From the NCBI RefSeq assembly GCF_000208745.1, contig NC_030851.1:32701833-32765832 (forward strand): a DNA stretch of 64,000 nt, read 5' to 3'. The notes under the pieces are model-generated. The model searched no databases, was not told the origin of the DNA, and was given only the letters and a program-made list of their open reading frames with translations. The translations under genes were made by a program, and so were the position numbers. The stretch's first letter is position 1, and each line of letters opens with the position of its first letter. Below, one piece after another: positions 1-10,000 of the stretch. This DNA is from Theobroma cacao (Eukaryota; Streptophyta; Magnoliopsida; Malvales; Malvaceae).

Positions 1-154
1 ATTGTGTCATAACAAGATAAAATGAAACCATAATTAAATAAAAGTCGACAATAATTTGTATATAATATAGTGCTCAATATTATGAAAGAAAATGAAGATC
101 ATAAACTTATGTATATTGAAAATGTAGAAATAGAAATAATTGGCCAATGTGGAA

Positions 155-1475
155 ATATGCAATCAAGGTGGAGTTGAATTCACTTACAAAATATGAAGTT
201 TTTGGACTTGTAGTCCGTACACCAAATGGTGTAAAACCAGTGGGATATAAATGGGTATCTGTGTGAATATGAAATGAGAAAAATGAGATAATTAGATATA
301 AAGCACGAGTTGTTGCACAAGGTTTTACTCAAAGATCTGGTATTGAGTATTAAAAGATATATTCTCTTTGATGGATGCAACAATTCTATATTAACTAGTC
401 TGGTAATAAATAGGAAAATTGAAATGCTTCTGATGAATGTAATTACAACCTTTTTATACGGCTCATTTGATAACGATATCTATATGAAAATCCCTAAAGG
501 ATTTAAGTTGCCTAAAGTATAAAATTTGAATTTCTAAAAAATTTATTCGATCAAATTAAATAAATCTTTATTTAGATTAAAGCATTCTGGACGCTTGTAG
601 TATAATTGTCTCGATGAATATTTATTAAAAGAATGTTATAAAAATGATCCCAAATGCTCATATGTTTTTATAAAGAGATTTGGATATGAATTTTTTATAA
701 TTGCTGATAACTTGAATATTATTGGAACTCATGAAAAGTTATCAAAAGCCGTGGATTACTTAAAAGAAGAATTTGAGATGAAAAACCTTGGAAAAACAAA
801 GTTTTGTTTGGGTCTTCAAGTTGAATACTTGACAAATAGAGTTTTTGTCCATCAAAAAATTATATAGCAAAAGTAATAAAACGATTTTATATGGACAAAG
901 CACATCCATTGAGTTCACCAATGGTTGTAAGGTCACTAAATGTGAAAAAAAAAACCTTTTCCAACCTCATGAAGATGATGAAGAATTTCTTAATCCTAAA
1001 GTATCATATCTTAATGCCATTTAAGCACAATGTATCTTGCTACCAACACATGACTTGACATATTATTTGTTGTAAATTTGTTAGTAAGATATAATTCTTT
1101 TCCAACTCAAAGGCATTAGAATGGAATTAAATATATATTTCAATATCTCTGAGGAATAATGGGTATAGGTTTATATTACTCAAATGTATCAAAATCAAAT
1201 TTAATTAGTTAAGTAGATGCAGAATATTTATTTGATCCACACAAGGCTTGATCCTAGACATTTTACTTCTTCATATGTAGAGGTATGACTATTTCATTAC
1301 ATTTTGTAAAACAAACTATAGTTGCTACTTCTTCTAACCCTGTAAAAATTTTAACAATTCATTAGACAAGTCGTAAATGTGTCTGGTTAAGATCTGTAAC
1401 TCAATATATTCGAGAAACTTGTGGCTTGTGAACCAAAAAAGAAATTCCAACAATGTTACATGAAGATAATACTAC
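155..1475 (+). pseudogene. Ty1/copia polymerase remnant (RT and RNase H)
   Basis: Decayed reverse transcriptase/RNase H of a Ty1/copia retrotransposon, readable only by hopping frames. Conceptual translation shows GVKPVGYKWV (about 220-260), RYKARVVAQGFTQRSGIEY (about 297-350), then FCLGLQVEY (about 803-830) and the RNase H piece DPHKA near 1240, followed by VATSSNP near 1320. Several stops and frameshifts break it. The usual YVDD active site is altered: the matching place reads ADNLNIIG near 700-725. The same blocks occur, better preserved and on the opposite strand, in the element at 44.8-50.6 kb, so both belong to one copia lineage. Similarity stops near 1475. I did not find LTRs for this copy, and its 5' part lies outside the window. 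Not functional. Confidence 0.85.
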
Positions 1476-1651
1476 CCCCTAAAGACTTAACTAGCATTTC
1501 TAAATATGTCACCAAATGCCATTACAATGTTTAAAAAGGAAACATCTCCCCTGAAGGTACAAAAGACTTAATCTCTTTAGCAGTTCTACCTTGTCATAGC
1601 TTTATACAAGGTTAGCTCATGACATTCAACATACACCCTATAATTTTGAGT

Positions 1652-2053
1652 GATCAACTATGAAGTTGATCTTTTTCAGGTTATTGAGTTAGAAAGCTTT
1701 TAGTTTTGGAAGAGTTCTAGTGGAAAGCTCTTATATATATTGAGCCTTATACATGATAATTCAGCTTCTGTCAGCCTTAAATGGGGCATTCTATAACTTG
1801 AGGATCGACCCCCAAAATCAAATAGGTTGATCCTCCCTTCACTAGAAAGCTAGAGTACAATCTGTTGTAAACTAAAGATCGACCCTAACTATAGATAAGT
1901 CGATTCTTAACTCATCCAAAAACCAAGTTAACATTCTATAAGCAATCCGAATCGAACCTTAACACTTGGGAGGTTGATCCTCAGTTCTGTACGTCTTTAG
2001 GTAGATTTTGTTTAATGGGGGAATCGACCCTCAATTTAGCTAAGGTCGATTTT
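1652..2053. repeat. Regular array of imperfect inverted repeats (GATCGACC/GGTCGATC)
   Basis: Four imperfect hairpin units begin at about 1800, 1875, 1949 and 2021, a spacing of 72-75 bases. Each has a left arm like GATCGACC and a right arm like GGTTGATC or GGTCGAT about 12-16 bases further on; unit 1 pairs 1800-1810 with 1825-1835 almost perfectly. The sequences between hairpins do not look alike, so the array is periodic in its arms rather than a plain tandem satellite. A further perfect 7-base inverted repeat (GATCAAC/GTTGATC, loop of 6) lies at 1652-1671. It may be part of an unrecognised LTR or non-autonomous element. No coding potential seen. Confidence 0.6.
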
Positions 2054-3078
2054 GGACCCTTATTCCTGAAACGTTGAATAATTAAATGGGCTTTTACGTC
2101 AGTCCTTATTGATATTATATCTGACTTAAATAAGCTTGGAAGTTTAAATCTAATTTATATAAATATGCACATGCAACGCATGTTCTTAAGTCATGTTTTT
2201 TGGGGAAATAGACCTCTACGTTGGTAAATTTGGGCTATTCTATGGGCTTGTAAATCAACCCTCATTTGGTATTTTATTTAAATTATTATGCCTTAATTTA
2301 CATATCTAGTTTGCGTTACATATGTATAAATACAACTATTCATTTCTGATTAAGTTTTACATTAAATCCCTTCTAGTATCCACACTGGTTTCCTTTTGTG
2401 CCTACTCACTGAGTCTGTGAAATTTATCCCAATTAATTTTTGCCATTTGCAAATAATTAGCATTGTGGGGAGCAAGTAGCTAACGTCCGTTCTGTAGATT
2501 GACTTGGCATCCGGTAGGCAATTTCGCTCTATTACATCCACTTCGCTAGTCCAGGTCTAAATCTATTTCTGGTTTGATGGCAACTATGTTACGTGTGTGT
2601 TGTATAGTTGTTTGATAAGGGCTTGGGCCTATTTTGTTGGCCACGAAGTGGCCATTTGGTTTATGGAACGTGTAAACATTTTTGTTTTTAGTTAAGCAAG
2701 AGCATGTTGACTTACGTGCCCATGTGCAATGAATGTAAATAAATATTTGGAATATATATTTATGAAATAAGTCTGTTATAAATCAAATTATGTTTTTCAA
2801 ATTCGAAAATAAGTGCTAAGGTGCAAATATGTTATTAAACTTCATACTGGTTATTTAAATAAATTTTGTTACCTACTAATTGTTGATCCAATATCCGATT
2901 TTCTAAAACTTGCTTGGGTCTCGCGAGCTTTTCTTGCTAGATCCTCACGTCGGTCATGACCCTCAAGTTTGGATCATGATAAATGCGTATAAAGATTGAC
3001 ATGAAAAGTTGTCATTTGCCTTATATTTTTAGCAAGCATTTGTATGCTCATCCACAAGAATCACTTCATTTTCACTAA
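2054..3078. other. Non-coding stretch, probably old repeat
   Basis: No gene recognised. AT-rich sequence between the inverted-repeat array and the gypsy remnant; it may belong to either element's LTR or untranslated region, but I could not pair it with a second copy inside the window. Confidence 0.4.
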
Positions 3079-3500
3079 TATATGGAATGAAAGCAGTAAT
3101 ACCCATTAAAGTGGAAATTACTTCTTTGAGAGTTTTAAAAGAAGTTGAATTAGAAAAAGTAGAGTGGATCTATGCTCGCTACTAGTAGCTAAATTTTATC
3201 GAGGAAAAGAGATTTACGACACTTTGTCATAATCAGTTGTACAAAAAATGAATGGTGCGAGCATATGTTAAGGAAGTTCGCCCTTGATGTTTTCAGGATG
3301 GGAAACTGGTCAAAAGAAAATTTTCCCTCATCAACATGATTCTTAAAAAAAATGGACATCAAATTAAAAAAATCTATATGTGGTGGAAAAAAGCCTTTTC
3401 GAGTATTCGTTTTGAGAGAAGTGGATGAAAATGATTTGCTAAACTCAATAAACAGAGGTCATATTCTTTTTCGATCGATTTCCAACCTCAACAGTTCATC
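3079..3500 (+). pseudogene. Ty3/gypsy polyprotein C-terminal remnant
   Basis: Translating across frames gives the conserved tail of plant Ty3/gypsy polyproteins downstream of the integrase core: GMKAVIPIKVEITSLRVL then VELEKVEWIYARY (about 3085-3183), then blocks resembling EEKR..T.CHNQLY, AYVKEVRP, FQDGKLVKRKIFP and finally WTSN-type and LREVDENDL blocks near 3350-3445. Frameshifts and stops separate the blocks. Only the last few hundred bases of the polymerase are visible and no LTR was identified. Clearly dead. Confidence 0.75.
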
Positions 3501-3606
3501 AAAATTTTTTATTAAAAATCAATTAAAAATATTGAAAAATAATTTTTGATAAATGGAATTATTTTGAAGAAGTTGTTTTCGTAAGAGAAGAACATTTTAT
3601 TTTTTT

Positions 3607-4154
3607 GGGTAAAATACCCTCATCCTCCAAAATTTTAATTAAAATTATACTGAAGTGTATTAGTTTTTAAAATGAATAATCCGTTTTAAAAAAAATATCT
3701 TCTACTGGACACATAAATCCAACCGTTAATCAATTGTTGATATTTTCGAATGACATAACAATATTAAAAAGATAAATTTATCATTTATTAATTTTAAAAA
3801 TTACTATTATATAATTTATTAGTTTTTTATTAATTTTTTTTTTAAAAAAGAGAGAACCCAGATCGAGCTCTCTAGGGGAGCACCGTAGCTCTCCTAAGGA
3901 GCACCGGAGCTCTCCTGGAGAGCTCGATTAAGGCTCCCCAGGGAGCACCGATATAGTGCTCTCCATAAGTGGTCGACTGGTGTAAGGACATTGCCGGTTG
4001 GTTTGAGAGAAAGAAAATATTAAAAAAATGATATTTTAAACATTTTATACTAAATATTAAGGTCATTTAAATTTTTAAGTTGGAATATTCATTTTAAAAA
4101 CAAAAAAATTTTTGTGTAATTTCAAATAAAACTTAAATGATGAAAATATTTTAC
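3607..4154. mobile_element. Mutator-like MITE with long terminal inverted repeats
   Basis: About 548 bases bounded by similar inverted ends. The left end reads GGGTAAAATACCCTCATC and the right end, reverse complemented, GTAAAATATTTTCATC; similarity continues for about 80 bases inward, including a shared TTTTTAAAATGAATA block. The element is flanked by TTTATTTTTT on both sides (about 3596-3605 and 4155-4164), which fits a 9-10 base target duplication as made by Mutator-like elements. The flanks are low complexity, which weakens the TSD call. The AT-rich body surrounds an unusual GC-rich core at 3860-3965, listed separately. No transposase is encoded. Confidence 0.7.
3860..3965. repeat. GC-rich cluster of GGAGCACC/AGCTCTCC hairpin units
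   Basis: Inside the MITE, three to four units of about 20-24 bases follow one another directly. Each has a GGAGCACC-type left arm and a GCTCTCC-type right arm (for example 3876-3896, 3896-3916 and 3941-3964), and a palindrome AGCTCTCCTGGAGAGCT sits near 3908-3924. The last unit folds as GGAGCAC, seven-base loop, GTGCTCTCC. The block is far richer in G+C than the surrounding AT-rich element. Confidence 0.65.
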
Positions 4155-4164
4155 TTTATTTTTT

Positions 4165-6377
4165 GTTGTAGGTTACTGAAACTTTGTTTCTGAGCTTCTG
4201 TTTACAGCTGAGTTTGATTGGTGTTGAGCTGAATTTGGTTTGATGCTATTCTTCGTACTAATCTTACTAAGCTTACTGCATCGCTGCTGCATATCCATTA
4301 GAACCCGAAGGTAAAAGTACACAGCATGGAAATTAAGCATGCTTCAATAGGAACATTTCTTTTCACAAACAGTTGAAACAATTACATTATTGAATATGAT
4401 GACAATTTCTGAACGGCCCAATCCCTAATGCATAGCAAACTACCGGACAAAGCTACGAGCACATCTGAGAAATATTTCTCTTTGACTAACACTCCATCTC
4501 TATCCTACACTGTGGGGACGGCTAGAACAGCACAATTTGATATTCTCATTCGATTTGATTAGTCAAATCGAAATACATCACCATGTGATCTTTTAGGATA
4601 TAATATTAACGTACATGTCCTTGTTAATCGGTGATTCATTATTTAAGTTGTTAATCTAAGTTCAAGCCTTTTTTTTTATTTTACGTTTTTGAATCTAATA
4701 AGGTTAATTTAAGCGAGAGAATGTAAATTCTAGAGCTCAAGTTTAACAAATTTGTTGGCACGATTAGATTTAGGCTATTTATGTAGTGCTATTCACTTGC
4801 TAGATAATCAAACGGTTTCTGTTAAGTTGTGGTCTAAGGATCTTGTCAAAAGAGGAAAAAAGAGAATGAAAAAGAGAAAGGTAAAAGATTCTTGTCTTAA
4901 TTCATGGGGATGAATTAGAGAGACATGAATTCCGCAAAGCAAAGCAGCTTTAACTGTTCCATGGTATAGGCAGATTTACTTCTTTAAATCTAGGGTGTCC
5001 CGACGAGGGCATTTTGTTTTTTTGATAATCGCATTTAAAAGCTCAATCAAAGGGCTTAATTAATTAAGGATTGGTGCTTATAAATACTTGTTAATGTGAG
5101 AAAATATATGCTAATCGAATGCACTGTTTTCATTATATTCAAATGAGATAATTTATTAATCACTTATAATTTTTTTGAAATATCAATAAACACCTTTTTA
5201 CATTTTCAATTAATTATTGCATTAAAAAATCAACGCAAAAAGAAAAATCTAGATGTTAAACATGGTCCATGTTTTGTCTCGTGATAAGAAGAGGAAGCTG
5301 GAAGCTTATCAAAAAGGTACGTAAAAAAGAGATAAAGAATCGCTTGCTTGGTGGGGAACTTGTCGTTTACTCTTCTCCAGTTTTGTTCAATGATTTCATT
5401 GAGCCTTTAAGTATCCATCGTTAATTTTTCTTTTTTGTTTTGTAGTGAGGTACCCTGTATTTTGAAAGATCCCTTTCGTTACCTTCACACCTCCGGTCCC
5501 CAAGTTGGATGATATTTATTTTTGGAATTATGTAAAGTCCATGGTTCAGGGTTGAAATCCCTTGCCATTCCAAATACATGTTAAGTGGGAAGGTATTGAA
5601 CAAGAGCTAGATAGGAGATATTTGGGTGTTGGAACCGACCTCCCAATCCCATCTCTATCTTAAAACACAAAATCAATCTCAGATATTATTATTATTATAT
5701 TTTATTTTTATACCAATAATAATTATCACGATGGTGTTTAAATTAATGAGAATCTTGGATCTATCAATGAGTACAGCCGCATGCATTTTAAAGTTGCTAC
5801 ACCCCAATTTACCTACGAACATAGAATGGTTAAAATAAATGACAAGCTGGGGATCTTTTATTTGCGTCTTCATGGGCTTTTGGCTTTTTTTTCTTTCTCT
5901 TTCTTCTTTCATGCTCCCTGTCTTTTCGCTCCGCTCCATGCTAATCTAATCTTATGGAGACTCTATCCTCTAGTCTTTCGATTAATGATTAATTCAAGTT
6001 GTTTATTATAGATAAGTATTATGTGAGTTTTATTCACATCTGTCTTACAATATTATTTATTTTAATAACCGATGAATAATGTGATATTAAAACTTTATTT
6101 TATATAATAACCTTATCCAAGTTAATAGTATGTGTGCTGATCTACATCGTAAAAAGGGATCAATCTTCGTAGATTTTATTTATGATAGAAATTAGATTAG
6201 ATGAATAAATAGTAAATAATTTTGACCTTCAAAAAAAGATCTGAGAAATATCACAAAGAGGAAGGGTAAATCTCGAAATTCCCTCCAATAGCAAGGACAA
6301 TTAAAGACCAACGATTTAAATATCATAAGTCGTCACCGCTCACGGACCCCATGCGTTCCCTCCCTTCCCTAATATCG
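4165..6377. other. Intergenic, no gene seen
   Basis: No supportable coding region. The short open frames here are isolated and lack recognisable motifs. It ends in the upstream region of the GWD1 gene. Confidence 0.5.
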
Positions 6378-6383
6378 CACGTG
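6378..6383. promoter_or_regulatory. G-box upstream of GWD1
   Basis: A palindromic CACGTG, extended as CACGTGAC, lies about 0.3 kb upstream of the 5' end of the inferred 5' UTR exon; a second ACGTG core lies near 6411. G-boxes bind bZIP and bHLH factors and are common in light-, clock- and ABA-responsive promoters. Starch phosphorylation genes are known to cycle daily, so the site is plausible, but this is inference from a six-base match. Confidence 0.4.
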
Positions 6384-7043
6384 ACAAGCCCCCAATCCTG
6401 AACTTTTTCTACGTGTCCTTACTAACAGCCGCCACGCGTCCGCCGATCATGATAAATCGCCGTACAGGACTGCTTGAGGTTAGGCTCCTGATTTCAATAG
6501 TTTTGATAGTTTCCACTCACTGGAGCTAAAGCCCATACTCTCAATTTAAATAATCAATTCGCCAATTCGCCAAGTACAGAAAATACTTCAATTCTTCTTG
6601 ATTCTTCTCTTCTTCCACCCAGAATCTGATCGTATATTCACTCCATCTCTCTCATCCAGATTGCCAACTCTTTCAAGGTAATTTCACGAATTCATTCTCT
6701 CAACACTTCATCATTCTTAAAACCTTGGATAGCCAGAATTTTACTTACATATTTAATTTTATAGTTTTTTTTTTGGAAACTATGAAAGAATTAGTATGTT
6801 TTATACGTCGAATGCTGTCCTTTTTTTCTTTTTTGGAGCGTCGGTTTCTGTTTTTCTCCGTGTAGTTACTGAGCAGGTGTTAAAGAAAAAAAAGTTGATC
6901 ATCATGTATTTGGAAATAGCGTTTTAATTTATTTCATCCAGAAAAATGGTTAATAATTATTTTTTTGTATTTTACAGTTTTTACATAAGTGCCGAATTCT
7001 GATTGAAGAAATTCTTCAGAGATACGAAGTCTTATCAAGGAAG

Positions 7044-10000
7044 ATGAGTAATACCTTAGGCCATAACTTGATACAGCCGCATTTCCTCCGTCCCACGGTA
7101 TTAGAGCATCCAAGCAAACTCAAAAATTCTTCTGGCGTCCCTACAAGTACCTTCTGTGCCACTGCTTCCCTGAATCAATCTCCAGCTCAAAGACGCAAGT
7201 ATCAGATATCTACGAAATTTTATGGTAACAGTTTGAGTAGGAGGAAACAGAAAGTCGCCATGGGAAGCCAACGGCCTGTTACGTTTGTCCCTCGAGCCGT
7301 GTTAGCCGCTGATCCAGCTTCTGAGGTAATCTTTCTTTGCTTGTTGCTTGCTTATGCATTCTGTTTCTGAATTTTATAAATCTGCAATGCAACTATAATG
7401 GTGAATTTGTTAAAGAATTTATATTCAATTTGATTATTGGACCTATATTTCACGCCTGTAATTTTTTTCTTTAATTTGAATGAAGACTATGCTGAGAAGT
7501 ATGGTGATAAAATCTGTTAAGACCTAACTTTATACCCCAAGTTTGGCTTTCATACTCAAGTTGCAGCCTATGATATCAACCTTGCCTGGCTTCCAGACTT
7601 CCAGTAGATTTTTGAAAATCTTAGTTGTTAACAGTCGTCTTCCTGTTTTTCGATTTCTTTTGTTAAGTTAATGGTCCTTAAAATTTCCAATCAAAGTAGA
7701 TTTCAATATGCAATAAATAATTTCGTATTGGTTTTCCTCGTGATTGATCTTTGTCAAAGTTGTGTGATTATTCCAGTGAAAGTAAGTCTGGTAAGTAGTA
7801 AGCATAAAATCCTGCCTCTCTCTCTCTCTCTCTCTCTCTTTATTTTCCTAAATATTCTCTGGTTATATATTCTTTCACGTAAAGGATTTCCTCAGGCCAA
7901 TTTTTCTGTCATATTTTAACTCTTTTTGCAGCTTATTGAGGAGGTTAATTTTTTTTTTGTTTTTGTGTTTTTTCCATGGCATAAAGTATCACTTTGCTCC
8001 AAAATGTATTGTATTACAGTTTGTCTTTTGTTTTGTTTTTGTGCTTATTATGCTAGTTTTGCTAATCCCTCTATTGAACTTTGTTCACTTTGTTCTTTCA
8101 AAGTTAAAGATTAAAGGATTCTTTCACTGGGTCAGTCTCTACTCTTAAAATCTAGGATCAATTTATTGCAACTTTTGTGCTTGAGCATGAAGGCATAAAA
8201 CCCAGCTATGTCATCTCCCTTAGTGGCAAGCTATTGTAAGTTTGGACAAGCATTGACCATGAATTGCATAAAATAAGATTTCATGATCTGCACAAAAGAA
8301 GTTATTTTGTTAAGTATTTTCTTTTTCTGTACTCAGATATCTAAATGTGGCTCCCTGTTTTCTTGAAGATCCTTTTTAAAAATACTGTTTCTGCCTTGCT
8401 TGAGAGGAGATGCATTAAGAAGCATGAAATGAATCATATCTTTTTTTTTTTTTCTTGAAGCAAAGTCAGTCATATCTGAATTCAGAAATTTGCATGTGTT
8501 GTTAGGTTCATTGGCACACAGTGGTGTTGTTTTATTTATCTAAAAATTTTGACAAATTCTTACTTTGCTGCAGCATCTCGGAAAATTCAAAGTTGATGGG
8601 AATATTGAATTGCAGGTAGTAATAGCTTGGTGTTAAATACTTTTAGCTACTTTTAGCTAACCCATATACTCTTTGTAAACCACTAGCTCAATTGAGCTTA
8701 GCTTGGTATTTGTAGCTCTTTGTGTCTTATACTAAGACAAGATTCTCCCTTTTTTAACTGAGCAGGTCGATGCTAGTGCTCCCATGTCAGGGTCTATTAC
8801 ACAAGTAAATTTTAGAATCATGTATAACAGTGACTCTTTGCTGTTACACTGGGGTGGGATACGCGGTAGAAATGAGTAAGTTCACTTTTACCAGTTGGTG
8901 ATTTAGGAAATGACATTTGATTATGATTTTTAAGTGTTGATATTGGGTTTCCTTATTACTGTTTGAGAAACCTTTGTTCCTTTTTTTTTTTTGTGACAGA
9001 AAGTGGGTACTTCCTTCACATCAACCAGAAGGGACCAAAAACTACAAGAACAGAGCCCTAAGAACTCCATTCGTGAAGGTTAGTGCCAAAAAGTGACAAT
9101 TCACATTTCACTAATGCTAACAGACAACCAGTTGTTTATTTTGTCTACATATTGCTTTTCTGTAGTCTGGCTCCAGTTCATATTTAAAATTAGAAATTGA
9201 TGATCCCCGGATACAAGCTATAGAGTTTCTCATATTTGATGAAGCCCGAAATAAATGGTAAATATCCATTGGTTTTGTTTTTACTACATTCATTGCTTTT
9301 CGAAAAGCTATTTAAAATTCATTTGTTGTTTTTTCCCCTATTTTTCATTTGCAGGATAAAAAATAATGGTCAGAACTTTCACGTAAGCTTACCCCGGAGG
9401 GAGACATTGGTTTCAAACATCTCACTTCCTGAAGATCTTGTTCAAATTCAAGCATATTTGAGGTGGGAGCGAAAGGGTAAACAGAGGTACACCCCGGAGC
9501 AAGAGAAGGCAAGTAATAAGTTTAACAATTTTACATTGTATTTGTTAATATTGTTAAAGTTAAGTCCTGCATCTCAATTTGTTCTTTTTTTTTTCGTCCT
9601 TTCTTTTTGTTCCATTATTTCTTCTCTTATCGGGTTGAAGTGAATTAATTGGTGTTTGTTATGCTCTTACATATGTAACTTTCCTGTACGCTCCTTGATT
9701 AGCCCTTGGAAATAGGTTTTCAGGGATTATTTTTTGCTTTATCTATTCTGAGCGTTAATGTTCCCTGTTTATGGAATGAATTAACACTTACAACTAATTT
9801 TTCTTTATGTACTAGGTTAGAAGCCTCACTGGTGTGGTTTTAACAGAATTTTTTTTATGGAGTGGAGCAATTTATTTTGCAACATTTGATAAAATTTTAA
9901 AGCATGCCCCAGTATTGGCTAATGAAAAGTATTGGCTGCAATATATTAACCAACTCTTGTTTAAGAATTCAAGAAATACTTTGCATTCTTGTTTTTATTT

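Noticed and set aside
1652..2053. CRISPR array, because of the regular spacing of palindromic units
   Set aside because: Nuclear plant DNA, arms vary between units, spacers and repeats do not have CRISPR proportions, and no cas genes are present.
7926..8148. Overlapping open frames with hydrophobic sequence after a TGCAG acceptor-like site
   Set aside because: They lie in the first large GWD1 intron; the GWD1 protein continues without them from 7325 to 8574.
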